Source: Romanomermis culicivorax (taxonomy: Eukaryota > Nematoda > Enoplea > Mermithida > Mermithidae). Taken from it: a stretch of DNA of 64,000 bases. The stretch lies in assembly GCA_963922205.1 (NCBI GenBank), contig CAWUHX010000021.1, forward strand, positions 1,879,027-1,943,026. The letters run 5' to 3'. Below are positions 11,287-20,931 of this stretch, one piece after another. Every line of letters begins with the position of its first letter. The first letter of the stretch is position 1. The notes beneath the pieces are model-generated. The model was not told the DNA's origin and did no database searches. It was given only the letters and a program-made list of their open reading frames with translations. The position numbers and the translations under genes were made by a program.

Positions 11287-11294
11287 TATAAATA
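11287..11294 (+). promoter_or_regulatory. TATA box of the unknown two-exon Polinton gene
   Basis: TATAAATA lies 65 bp before the ATG at 11,359, which leaves room for a leader of a few tens of bases. The same GAGGTATAAATAG is kept in the second element at 63,543-63,550, 70 bp before the equivalent ATG. Confidence 0.6.
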
Positions 11295-11358
11295 GAAAAA
11301 ATAGAAGAAGAAGAACCATTCTTATTTTTGTACTTGCGCGCGACACCTGAGACTACCA

Positions 11359-11789
11359 ATGGAGGCCCTATTTGTTACGTTTATTTCGGCGTTGAGAGCC
11401 GCCTACGAGGTTTACGGTACGATGATTTTACAAATATTTTGATTTAAAAATTAATATGGATACTATTTTATAATATTATTATTAATTTAGAACCGTTTTT
11501 AACGACGGCCGACATTGATGCATGGGGGTCCATCTTTTGGGAGGAGGCGTCGACGGACTTCAAGAGCTGGTGGAAAAGCCAGCGAGGGGTTGAATATCCG
11601 GCTAGACAGAAACCCTTTTGGGGTTTTATGAAATGTCTACGCCGGATGTCCAAAAACCCTTCGCTGGACAACGGCCACCTAGCCTCGCACCTGTGGAATA
11701 TCCTCCCCTCGGGTGCGAGGACTGAATGGGGAAACGCCGATGATCGCTACGTCGACGAGAGGATAGGACTGGCGCTACCGTGTTTCTAG
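11359..11789 (+). CDS. Unknown conserved Polinton protein, two exons, 118 aa
   Basis: Exon 1 is 11359-11416, the intron has a GGTACGAT donor and an AATTTAG acceptor, and exon 2 is 11491-11789. The product is acidic to neutral and tryptophan-rich: motifs include FWEEAS, FKSWWKSQ, KPFWGFMK and ASHLWNILP. The second element (63,620-64,000) keeps the same exon-1 length, splice sites and these motifs while its third codon positions vary, which indicates constraint on the protein. The stop overlaps a perfect donor, CTA|GTAAGT, so a third exon starting near 12,047 is possible. I do not recognise the family; no transmembrane segment or catalytic motif is evident. Position next to the TIR and away from the capsid block suggests an accessory or regulatory role; that is inference. 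Confidence 0.7.
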
Positions 11790-12637
11790 TAAGTTACGAT
11801 GTTATAGTTAAAACACGTCGTAGATATATAAATTTTATAAGCTAGCTGAGCTGTCTAAAACTTACCAAAGAACATTTCTAGAATATTCTAGAAGCTTTCA
11901 AATATTTACACAATTTTATATGATAAAAATTTATGATAAATAAAGACTATTGATAGATCTTGTACCTATTACTTAACAGTTAAATGATATATTAGAGTAA
12001 AAATTTTTGTTTAACTAAAATAGTTATTAAAATTTGTAAAAATTTTAGTGGATACGCGTGAAACCTCTAGCGAGGGCTGCGGTGGTGGCGGGGGCGGCGG
12101 TGGCTGCGTATGTATATATATATGTATATTTTATTTTGTTTTTAAATTTTGTATATATGTATAATTTATTCTATTTTGTTTTAAATTTTGTATATATATA
12201 TATTTTGTTTCAAATAAATTAAATTGAATTAAAATTAATAAAATTTTTTTATTTATTGTGTTTAATAGTAGAGGTAATTTCTTTAGAGTTCTACTATGAG
12301 TGTGTGTGTATGTGTGTGTCAACTTCTGGAATATAGAAAAAGGGTTACTGTAGTCAGATATTTAGAGATGTACAAGTAAACGATATGTAGAGAATATGCA
12401 CAAACAGGTCTTAGCATAAAAAGAACGTACAAGATAATTACATAGTACTGTAGAATTAAAGGAGAAAATAAAGGAAAGAAGGAGTAATAAAAGGAAGTTC
12501 ATTTATAATTAGGAATAAATTAAAAGAATATTTCTAAACAATAGCTAAAGAGAAGGGTTGTATAAACAACAACAACTATAAGTGATTTTTATTATTATAA
12601 AAAAATGAGATGAAATGTACATATAAATATAACGTAT
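11790..12637. other. Spacer with GC-rich glycine-codon island and microsatellites
   Basis: AT-rich apart from 12,047-12,108, which is very GC-rich. In one frame, after a TTTTAG acceptor, that island gives a Cys-flanked run of eight glycines. TATATATG (about 12,110-12,205) and TGTGTGTG (about 12,298-12,320) microsatellites follow. No other gene is seen before the capsid gene. Confidence 0.55.
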
Positions 12638-14035
12638 TTAAATACTATAATCCGTAAAGGTTTCACGATTTTTATCAATCATTACGAGAGAGTCAAATTC
12701 TGCGTATATAAGTGCTTCAATACCGCCATCTGGTATATCCTCACCAAAATTCATCTGTAAACTAGTGGTTCCTTCACGTACGAGTTCCCAAAAGTTACCA
12801 TCCATACCCCAAAGAGTCAAATCAAAAACTAAAACTGTGCTATGCGTTGTAAAAGAATTTCGAGTAATTTCATTACCCTTGTTATCTGTACCAATTCCTA
12901 GCCCCTCAAATAATTGTACAAAAGTGTGCAAATATTTGTTTTCTTTAAAATTTAGCATATAGGGTGTTGTAGGTAATGCTGTAGTGCCACTTGTTATTTT
13001 AATTTCGTTTAATCCGAAATGCTCAAAATTGAAGGGGCTTTGATAATAATCACCCCTAGCAGCGGAACCATCAACAAGCGCAACAACAAGACGACGAGGT
13101 AAAAGACCTGTGAACAATGAGTTCAGAGGAGCTGAGTGACGACTAGTTGTTATGTATAGACTTGTAACATGACATCGACGAATAGGGTATTTTGCAGCTG
13201 TATTTTGTAACATGGATTCAATAGCTAGATTGATATTATCCGCAACTTCAACTTTTTTAATAAATAAAGACATGCTTTTAACCTCGATTTTATAAGCTTC
13301 GTTGTCAGTAGATATAAATTTTTGCAAGCAAAAATCATCTCTATGTCTGTATAAATCAATTTTTAAAGTACATTGATTCAATAGGAAACGTTCTTCCATA
13401 AATAGATCGGCAAGTATAGGAGCCATTAATTCAACAACTGCACTGTTTTTGAACATCTGAACTCTTTCCAAAGCACCCTTGTTTTTCTTTATATCAAGAA
13501 CATCGCCATTTTCAAAAGCATAACTAGCAGCTGCAACATGTGTCAACTTAGCATCACGACCATAGTTCAATTCCATTTCCAAATAAGATCTGTAAGCGTA
13601 TCTATCCCCACTGAAATGTTAAAATGTTAAAATTAAAAAACGTAGACATACATTTAATTATAAAACTTACCTGTCAGATATTAATTTTCCATTTAAGTAC
13701 ATCTTGATCTGTTTAAAAAATGTTTTGCCGATCAAATTAATTGGCGCCACAACGTTACCACTGATATTGTTGTTGGCATCTGCTGTTAAAATGCAAGCAG
13801 CGCCATTAGCTTTCGTAATTCGAATAGTAAAATATATAAAATTTTTTGATAAGTCCAACGTATATGAATCAGGTGAAATAACAAACTCGTAAGGTCCTTC
13901 ATTAGTACAAGGATTTTGTAACTGAATTTCAGACCAAAAACTTCTATGAATAGCAACTTGTGTTGGAGGTACGGTAAATAAATATAACTCCGTTTTACTA
14001 CTAGGAGACGACGCAGCATCAATAAATTTACTCAT
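12638..14035 (-). CDS. MCP: Major capsid protein (double jelly-roll), two exons, 445 aa
   Basis: Exon 1 is 13671-14035, the intron 13611-13670 has a GTAAGT donor and a TTTCAG acceptor, and exon 2 is 12638-13610. The joined frame is open throughout. The N-terminal part resembles the Polinton capsid family: PPTQVAIHRSFWSEIQ near residue 25, then a DLSKNFIYF strand and LIGKTFFKQIKMYLNGK. The second half includes LYITTSRHSAPLNSLFTGLLPRRLVVALVDG and a SPFNFEHFGLNEIKI segment. C. elegans F54H12.2-like proteins belong to this family. It would form the pseudo-hexameric capsomers of a Polinton virion. Its ATG overlaps the upstream gene's stop in an ATGA. This gene shows no lesion, unlike several neighbours. 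Confidence 0.9.
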
Positions 14036-14568
14036 TTTGAATAGATATCCTTGAAACCGACTACTCTACGTGGAGCCTTTTTTAAGAATGAGGAACGTCG
14101 TTTCAGGTGTTTACGTTTATGTCGTTTTTGATGTTGATGTTGTTGATGCTGATCATCATTTAACTTTTTATTGCTTTTTATATGTATTGTAGAATTTATA
14201 TGTTTACGCTTCCCTAAACCTTTTCCTTTATGAATGCATTCGCCCGTTTCGTGTAATAAGCTGCCAGCTGCGTTTCGTCCATGCTCAGCAACACTTTCTT
14301 TAAAAGAACGGCCTTCTACAACATTGCCTGCAATTTTGGAACCTGCAGCAAGTGCATGCTTTCCTGCAGATTTTAACAAAGGCATAGCTAGACGCCACAA
14401 ACTCTTAAAAAAATTACCAACTCCAGCTCCTTGATGTCTATAATAATATGGGTATGCTGCTCGGAAACCTTCTAAGGTACCACCTAACTGAAATTAATTA
14501 TCTTGAATGCTGTGTTGATAAATTTTGATCCAGTAATCAACGGTTTCAGGAATAAATACGGCATGCAT
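14032..14568 (-). pseudogene. Small basic Polinton protein, interrupted by TAA
   Basis: One frame runs from ATG 14568 to 14032, with a single in-frame TAA at 14494-14496 after codon 24. The N-terminus MHAVFIPETVDYW and the segment after the stop, with YPYYYRHQGAGVGNFFKSLWR and PLLKSAGKHALAAGSKIAG, match a conserved Polinton gene next to the capsid genes. The C-terminal half is very basic and His/Gln/Lys-rich, which suggests a DNA-condensing or capsid-interior protein like adenovirus core proteins; that role is inference. A TTTCAG just after the stop (14488-14490) could be an intron acceptor, so splicing around the stop cannot be excluded. The stop codon overlaps the capsid ATG. Confidence 0.7.
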
Positions 14569-14699
14569 ATTTTGCTTTGAAAATCAAAAGGAACAACTAA
14601 ATGAATTAATTAATTAAGAGCATTTGCGAAAATTCAACCTGACGACAACGTGTCCAAATGCAAATGAATGAATGAATAAATAAAAATTTGATACTATGA

Positions 14700-15617
14700 T
14701 TATAGGAATAAAGGAGTACGTCGCCGAAAATGTAATTTAACTATAACATCCCCAAACTGAAAGGGTATAAGCTCATTCATACTGTTTTTTATATTAATCT
14801 CGAGTACTGTAATTTCTTTTAATTGAATGGGTATATAGTGAGGTGTTTCATATAATCAACTCACATTATCTTTGTATTTTCCCTGAACATTTACTATACG
14901 TAAAAGCGGTGCTAAAGTATTTCCAACAATCTGATTTTCAATAATATTACAGTAAACATAAAAATTCTGTAAATCATTCAAATTTGGTGGTTGAATGCCT
15001 AACATGTATAAATGATTAGTTCCAGGCTCGGCAAGAAAAACAGCTTTGGATAGTGGAATATGTGTGTTAGAATTTTTTGGAGGTTTCTCTCCAACAGTAT
15101 ATAAGTTAATATTGACAGCTCTATTTAAAAAATCATCAGCAGTTGCATAGGCCTCAGTATTGGTAGAGCTAAATCCGAGAAGCTCCATTAATCGTTTGCT
15201 TATATCAATTTTACGTAAGACTGTACCACTTTTTATTTTCAAATTAACTAATCCTCTACTATGTTCATCGTATGAAAACATGATTTCCATGTTAGTTCTG
15301 GCAATAGCTGCTCCAACTTTTGCATTCAACTCTTCAATTAATTCAGATATGGTAAAGTAATGTTTTTCAAAAACTATTACTTTAATTTTTTTGACCTTAT
15401 TTCCGACACCATCCGTAGTTAACGTTATTACATTATCTCCACCATGATTGGTAAATGTAGCCCAACTATAGGGGTATATTATTTCACTTAGTCCTACCTC
15501 CCAGCTTCCATCTAGTTTTAAACGGTAAGGTAGATGGGCTGAAAAATCAGAGGGTTTGTTTCCATTTTTGCTATTACTAGGTAATGTGATATAAAATTGA
15601 TCTTCAAAGGTTGTCAT
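14700..15617 (-). pseudogene. mCP: Penton-like minor capsid protein, TGA near the C-terminus
   Basis: The 253-codon frame starting MTTFEDQFYITLPSNS ends at TGA 14856-14858, but the same frame continues for 51 more codons to TAA 14700-14702 with convincing homologous sequence (HYIPIQLKEITVLEI, FGDVIVKLHFR). Other motifs are the LDGSWEVGLSEIIYPYSW region typical of the Polinton penton (single jelly-roll) protein. Penton proteins occupy capsid vertices. Either the last sixth of the protein is lost or the stop is read through. A GTGAGT donor sits on the stop, but no downstream acceptor restores the conserved tail completely. The start overlaps the preceding gene by 14 bp. Confidence 0.82.
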
Positions 15618-15912
15618 TATTTATAATGTTGTTTGTTGTTGCTGTAGGTACGGTCTTCAATGAATTAGACGACTGTAATACTGTCGGTACGGGGCTAGGT
15701 AATAAATATCCTATACAAGCGCACAAAAGACCAACCCACAATTGTGTATTATTATTGTAGAGAGATAAATTTATTATAGCTGTAATGACTACAATGTATA
15801 TTAGTATGACCTGACTGAAGAAAACCACTTCGTTTCGAGGTAGACATTTTCCAAAAAACTCCCAAATGCTAATGCGAGATGTTTCTGAATGCGTACTATT
15901 ACTACTATCCAT
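15604..15912 (-). CDS. Small two-pass membrane protein, 102 aa
   Basis: Two hydrophobic segments lie at about residues 28-50 (VVFFSQVILIYIVVITAIIN) and 58-75 (LWVGLLCACIGYLLPSP). The N-terminus is Ser/Thr-rich and polar, the C-terminus Thr/Asn-rich. Small membrane ORFs with an IGYLLP-type segment next to the penton gene are usual in animal Polintons; function is unknown and a virion membrane role is inference. The frame is intact, starts at ATG 15912 and overlaps the penton start by 14 bp. Confidence 0.7.
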   Translation of the reverse strand: MDSSNSTHSETSRISIWEFFGKCLPRNEVVFFSQVILIYIVVITAIINLSLYNNNTQLWVGLLCACIGYLLPSPVPTVLQSSNSLKTVPTATTNNIINNDNL

Positions 15913-16081
15913 TTCAAAATTAAAAATTTTTTATTTAACAACTAAACACTCAGTTATAAATTTATAAGAAGGCGGAGCTACTAAAGTAACCAATAAAATT
16001 ATACAAAAATATAAAGGAGGGGGAGCTATCAAAGTGAAGTAAAATTTATATATATAAATACATAAAGAAGGAGTTAACTTT
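15913..16081. other. Short AT-rich spacer
   Basis: AT-rich with TATATATAAATA near 16,050, which could serve as a promoter element, though orientation cannot be fixed. No ORF. Confidence 0.4.
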
Positions 16082-16573
16082 TTACAAACGTGTACATAAT
16101 TTATTTCGCAAGTGACCTTTTACAGAAAATTTACAATGAAAAAACTTACAAATCAATTTATCATTATAAACAAAATTTGTGTTACTGAAACTTTTAAACA
16201 TTTTATACATAGGAACATGTCGCACTTTATAATACAAAAAATATAAAGTATATATACCACAAACCCTACTATTAAAATTTTGTAAATGTTTCTTATTTGT
16301 ATATCTTATTAAAGCATTTTTGTTAATACAGTTTATAAAAGCAGGAATAACTGTCGGTAAACCATAAGAATCAAAATAATATACAGAGTTAGCATTATCA
16401 AAATACATAGCTATCCAATGACTTCCTTTTTAAAAAGATGTATCGGTGTTTGCAATTAAAGCGGCAGGTCTTTTAACTATCTTCGGTAGAGTATCGCAAG
16501 CAAAAACCCCTAAAAATTTTTCTGATAATAGCGCATCTTGTTGAACATAATATGTCAATTCAAAGTTGTTCAT
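16082..16573 (-). pseudogene. PRO: Adenain-like cysteine protease, interrupted by TAA
   Basis: A single frame from ATG 16573 to 16082 is broken by TAA 16430-16432 at codon 48. Counting the stop as position 48, the adenovirus-type catalytic set is present: His52 in GSHW, Asp68 in YYFDSYG, Gln98 and Cys105 in SRVCGIY, with Gln and Cys seven apart as in adenain. The N-terminal 47 codons (including [11 protein letters not shown]) lie before the stop, so only a fragment beginning near Met56, without the His, can be made from downstream starts. The enzyme family (peptidase C5) matures capsid proteins. The start overlaps the integrase end by 14 bp. No splice site pair removes the stop cleanly. Confidence 0.87.
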
Positions 16574-17669
16574 CGTAATTGTCGTCGTCGTCGTTTTGTA
16601 TATCCTTTTCTAAAATCCAGCTGTTGAATTTTTCAGGATAACCCCACCACTTCACAAGTACTCTATTCTGACCATCTGGTAAACGTTTAGTTTTCAAAAC
16701 CTTTTCAATTTTGTATTCTTTGATATTAGGATTAAAATCAATTTTCTGTAGTTCTTTTTCATAAAAACGTCCTTCTATATCTTCGCCTTCCAGATCTTGA
16801 ATTGTATAAAGTATATGATTTCGGGTCTTCACAATATGCTTTACTTTGAAAACTTCTTCACTCCATTGAGGTAAATAACCTTTGTCAAATACACCTCTAT
16901 GTTTACTAATTCGCACGTAATCTCCTATATCAATCTTAGACTTTCTAGTGTATAATCTTTCAGGGTAGAGTCTTTGCCATATAATTTTTTCGTTAGAATA
17001 ATCTACATTAATAGGTTTTTCCTTAATCGATCTATGAACAGAGTGATTGTAGTTGGAAACAACTGAGGATAAAATATCAATCCATTTATAAGTAGTAAAC
17101 TCTGTAAAATATTTAAATAATTTAGTTTTTAAAGTTCTATCAAACCGTTCTACTATTGAACATTTAATGTCTTCGTTTTGAGAAGTAAAAAAATGTATGT
17201 CATTAGTTTTCAATAATTTTTGGAAATCTTTGTTGACAAATTCTTTTCCTTTATCACTGCGCACTCTCCAAGGGATTCAACCTCTTTTTAAAATATTTTG
17301 AAAAGCATCACAAACATTCTTTGAATGTTTTGATTTTAATGGTTCAACCCATGCGTATTTACTTAATACATCTATACATGTAAGCATAAATTTGTATCCA
17401 TCATTAAAATCTGCTAAAGAAGACATATCTGCCAAATCAATTTCCCATTGCTGATCCATAGCTGTAACATAAATACGATTACGTGAAAATTTTTCGTTGA
17501 TTTGTTTATGTAAAGTATAACTATCTTGTTTTGAAAGCCAATCTTTAACATTTTTACGTGTAATATTTTTATGGTGTTTTCTAGCTTCAGCATATAATTT
17601 TTCAATACTAGAAAAAGCTGTAGGATTTCCGTGTAAATTTTTGTATAATTTCAAAAGTAAGGTGTTCAT
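16560..17669 (-). pseudogene. INT: Polinton integrase with C-terminal chromodomain, interrupted by TGA
   Basis: A 370-codon frame is split by TGA at 17277-17279 (codon 131). The retroviral-type DDE core is visible: Asp78 in WEIDLADMSS, Asp139 in RSDKGKEF, Glu174 in SIVERFDRTL, with 34 residues between the last two. After the core comes an SH3-like region (IDIGDYVRISKHR) and a chromodomain (IEKVLKTKRLPDGQNRVLVKWWGYPE) at the C-terminus. Integrases of this type insert the element with 6-bp duplications; the chromodomain may guide targeting to chromatin marks. The stop falls between the first and second catalytic acidic residues, so no active enzyme is expected. The gene overlaps its upstream neighbour in an ATGA and its downstream neighbour by 14 bp. 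Confidence 0.9.
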
Positions 17670-18522
17670 TGCTCTAGTACAAAGGTATACCGTCTAAGTG
17701 CTCTAACTTTGCGTTGTATCTTCTTTTCTGTCGAATTTCCTTTATTAAAGAATGAATCGTCTTTGGTATCTTCCTCGGCACCACTTGAAAATAAATCAAC
17801 ACCTTTCACAAGTGGTTTATTCAACCGTTTGACACTACTAACTGTCTGATCATCTGATTCTTCCGGAGGTGTGTGGTAGGAGAGTTTCCGAGGTAAAGTG
17901 AATAACATTTTACGTAATGGGTTTCCTATAGCCTCTAATGGTACATTATATTTTTCAAAGCATTAACAAACTCATCTACTCCAAGCGTTTGTGTAATTTT
18001 TGAACGTTTACGAGACAAATCATGTAATAAATCAATAATATGTGATCCTTCAATTAATTTTCCATCAATTAATACTTCACCTTGCTTATTAACATTTATA
18101 CTAGGGTTATGTTGCACAATTTCCAATAATAAGGATGCTGAGCATTTAAACTGTTTAGGAATACCGCTAAGTAACTTTTCATCATTCAGCCAATTTTTTT
18201 CTTTTTGTTTCAAATTGTCACTATCATTCTCATCTTCTTCGTTATCAATAACTTTTTGTTTTAAAATCACTGTAGTAGGTTGAGCCTTTTCATGTTCAAA
18301 AGTTAAATATTGTGAAAATAGTTGCGAGTACATTTTGTATTGTTCTTCGGGCGTTAACGTATTATCTTTCAAAATGCACTCTAGCTCATTATGATACATG
18401 TCAACTTGCTTAGCTATACCTGTCTTTTCATTTGAACTCGTCGTCGAAGAAGAAGCCTGAGAGTTAGTCAACTTATTCAGAACCTCCTGAGGTATAAGAG
18501 CAAATTTATTAGCAAATTTCAT
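17666..18522 (-). pseudogene. Polinton-conserved protein of unknown function, frameshifted
   Basis: The first part (ATG 18522 to TAG 17935) starts MKFANKFALIPQEVLNKL, has an acidic and Ser-rich middle, and ends with a conserved-looking GVDEFVNALK region. A second frame (open to 17666) continues without break as an NVPLEAIGNPLR segment. The switch occurs in an A-run at about 17,950-17,958, consistent with a one-base deletion. Proteins with this LIPQE N-terminus and a C-terminal VDEF domain occur in many animal Polintons; their function is not known to me. The start follows the stop of the upstream gene by one base. Confidence 0.65.
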
Positions 18523-18523
18523 T

Positions 18524-18877
18524 CTATAATAATTTCTCTGTAACAAAACTTGCTAATGTAGATAATAAAACGGGTAGTACTAGAGGTAAAAATGCTCCAC
18601 CACTTTGAACAATTCTTACACGTTTATTATGTAAATCTTTTTTCTTGTTTTTTTCGTGTCTTGTAGCTAAACCTCTGAGCAATAATTTATGTCTCGCCAA
18701 TTTCTTTTTTAAGTTTGAATTAATAGGAATATTACCGTTCAAAATGTTCAAACAAATTTCACATATACAACAGATCAAATCGGGGGAAGAATGTTGAAGA
18801 AAAGCACGTCTTTGAACACGATTTGAATTTTTCAACACATTGAGCTCGTGAATATATTTCTTTAATCTAGAAGCCAT
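18524..18877 (-). CDS. Small basic Polinton protein with C-terminal hydrophobic tail, 117 aa
   Basis: Intact frame. The N-terminal half has a basic region and a CCICEICLNILNGNIP core, followed by a Lys/Arg-rich stretch. It ends VQSGGAFLPLVLPVLLSTLASFV, a Gly-Gly followed by a hydrophobic tail. Animal Polintons usually have such a gene, with a C-terminal QRGGF-like motif. The Gly-Gly resembles sites cut by adenain-type proteases, so release of the tail by the element's protease, as in adenovirus pVI, is an attractive inference. Cysteines could bind metal. Confidence 0.65.
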   Translation of the reverse strand: MASRLKKYIHELNVLKNSNRVQRRAFLQHSSPDLICCICEICLNILNGNIPINSNLKKKLARHKLLLRGLATRHEKNKKKDLHNKRVRIVQSGGAFLPLVLPVLLSTLASFVTEKLL

Positions 18878-18959
18878 ACAAAACAGACCGTACAGTACAG
18901 AAAAATTTTACAATAATGACCAAATGATGAGTAAACATTGAAATATTTATTGTATTACA

Positions 18960-19422
18960 TTAAGATAGTAATGAAGCTTCATTTTGTATGATGATATTCA
19001 ACTCTTCACGTCTAGAAAAAGCACACAAGTTATTCATATTCATAAAAAATAGTTTATGAGCTGTATCTAGTTTTAAAAAAAGATCTTCTACAAAAATAGC
19101 ACGAGTTTCGATCATATCCAACTCCGTCAGTAATAATCTAGCAAAACACCAAAATTGTGTAACTTTTTTACGTCCCATGGGTAAACCAACTTCACACCAT
19201 AAATGGTTGCACACCTTAGCTATGTCTTTGTAAAAAATCTTGGCTTCGGGTGAGAAACGAGTCCAAAACAAATCAGCTATTACGCATTTCTGTTTGTTGT
19301 TTAGTATTTTACCTTAAATAAAAATACTATAGTTTAATAAATAGTTAAAGAAGAGATATAAAATTTTTACCTTTTACTTTATTTTGCACCATTCTGACAA
19401 AAACTTCAAATGCAGCTGACAT
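18960..19422 (-). CDS. Unknown two-exon Polinton protein, 134 aa, possible Bcl-2-like fold
   Basis: Exon 1 is 19371-19422, the intron 19313-19370 has a GTAAAAATT donor and a TTTAAG acceptor, and exon 2 is 18960-19312. The joined frame is intact. The product appears all-helical with hydrophobic segments: a central GLPMGRKKVTQFWCFARLLLTEL resembles the Bcl-2 BH1 signature (GR followed by hydrophobic/Phe pattern), with another amphipathic helix after it. Bcl-2 homologues have been reported in Polinton-related adintoviruses, so an apoptosis-modulating role is conceivable, but this is a weak motif match and the canonical Trp-Gly of BH1 is absent. No C-terminal membrane anchor is seen. Confidence 0.5.
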
Positions 19423-19482
19423 CGTAATTGTCACAAAACAAACGAATTATAGAAAAACGACCAACCTCTTCAAAATTCTCGA

Positions 19483-19913
19483 CTAGACTGATGAAGGGTA
19501 TAATATTTTTTTCTCATTATGTAATAAAGCTATCGTATCAATATATCGTAATCTACTTCCATTGATGTACAAGTTTTGAAATTTACTGCTTCGACTACAA
19601 CAAGAAAATACGACAGGATTGAAAATATATATTTTGAAACACGCTCGTAGTTGCATAAATTGTCCGTCATTTTGAGGACAATGTAAAATTTTTTCTACAT
19701 AACGTAGTAAGGGTATTATATGTAATTTATAATTTTCCCGTAATAATAATTTCTGATCTGTAACATTTTTTGTGTTTGGTAGCGTAAAATCTGTAACATT
19801 TACAGGTTCTTCATTTTCATAAAATTGAAAAGGGTATTGTACCCATACAATAAAAACAGCTATGAAAAGAATCACAGCAAGAGTATTTAAAAAATGTATT
19901 TACTGTATATCAT
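19483..19913 (-). CDS. Putative single-pass membrane protein
   Basis: The frame is open from about 19,890 to the stop at 19,483. A hydrophobic N-terminal segment (ILFIAVFIVWVQYPF) precedes a polar body with NVTD sequons and several cysteines (ILHCPQ, LRACFK, FSCCSRS), fitting a type II membrane or secreted protein. There is no ATG in the unspliced frame. One solution is ATG 19913, a 44-nt intron (19860-19903) and exon 2 from 19859; an alternative is an upstream indel. Family not recognised. Confidence 0.45.
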
Positions 19914-19972
19914 GTCGCTAAAATAATAGGATCCGACTAACTTGTATAAAGTTTTTTTGTAAAAATGATGAA

Positions 19973-20629
19973 TCATTTAGGTGTATACAGAATCATGTGA
20001 TCATTGTCGGGAAATGTATTAGATCTAAGTCGATATTTTTCTGGACATGTCTGTGTAAGATCTATTAATAAATAACGGTATGGTTTACTAGTAGCATCCT
20101 CATATGCCTCTATGAAATAATTTGAGGTAGTTGGAAAAATCTGTCCAGCCAGTGTGTGGACTTGTAATTTATTGCTTGGGTTTTTTAAAAGAATTAAATA
20201 TTGAGCGTTTATCCTACTCGTACGCATTCCATCAAAAAAGGCATTCTGAACTATATGTATAATTGATATATTCCAATGATGCGATCCTTTAGTAAAAAGT
20301 TGAGTTAAACTTTGATCATTCTTCATCTCTTGCATCATATCATCCATAATTAATAATTTAGGTGTATCTTTACTTTTCTGAAGTTCATTCAAATCAGGCG
20401 AACCTTGAATAAATTCTACATAAGAACATTTCTGAACTAATTCATCGTAAGCTTCTTGCCATTCCGAATAACACCAATAAATTTTCACAGGAGCAGGGTG
20501 AAGCATTTCTTTAGCAAAAATTACAAGTTTTTTAACAAATTGTGTTTTTCCTGATTTTTTTGGAGCAGAAACTATACAGTTAAATGGATGTTTCCATATA
20601 TAAAACTTTTCATCATCATCATTTGACAT
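19973..20629 (-). CDS. ATP: Packaging ATPase (FtsK/HerA type), 218 aa
   Basis: Intact frame. Walker A is APKKSGKTQF near residue 22, with Ala in place of the usual first Gly. Walker B is PKLLIMDDMMQEM near residue 92, and the sensor region HHWNISIIHIVQNAF follows. These match the A32-like packaging ATPase of Polintons and nucleocytoplasmic viruses, which drives genome loading into capsids. I chose ATG 20629 (MSNDDDEKFYIW) because the longer frame has only a GTG start at 20659. Together with the intact major capsid gene it is among the least damaged of the element. Confidence 0.9.
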   Translation of the reverse strand: MSNDDDEKFYIWKHPFNCIVSAPKKSGKTQFVKKLVIFAKEMLHPAPVKIYWCYSEWQEAYDELVQKCSYVEFIQGSPDLNELQKSKDTPKLLIMDDMMQEMKNDQSLTQLFTKGSHHWNISIIHIVQNAFFDGMRTSRINAQYLILLKNPSNKLQVHTLAGQIFPTTSNYFIEAYEDATSKPYRYLLIDLTQTCPEKYRLRSNTFPDNDHMILYTPK

Positions 20630-20931
20630 CTCTTTTTGACAACAACAAAAACCAATCACTTTTTACTTGAACAATTTTTAAAATGATTTTTATTATTATT
20701 TAAAACAAAATGTTATATATAATTATCAAAATTACAATATAAAACAGTGCACATGTAAAATATAAAGATAGATAGATGATTATATAAAATAGAATAACAT
20801 TACTATATGCAAAAATATGCGCGCAATATATGTATGAAATTATATAACAAGCAAATACGTAAGCAATTACATAAGCAAGCAAACTATAATTAATTAAAAC
20901 ATACAAACTATAATGAATGTAAGCAAAACTT

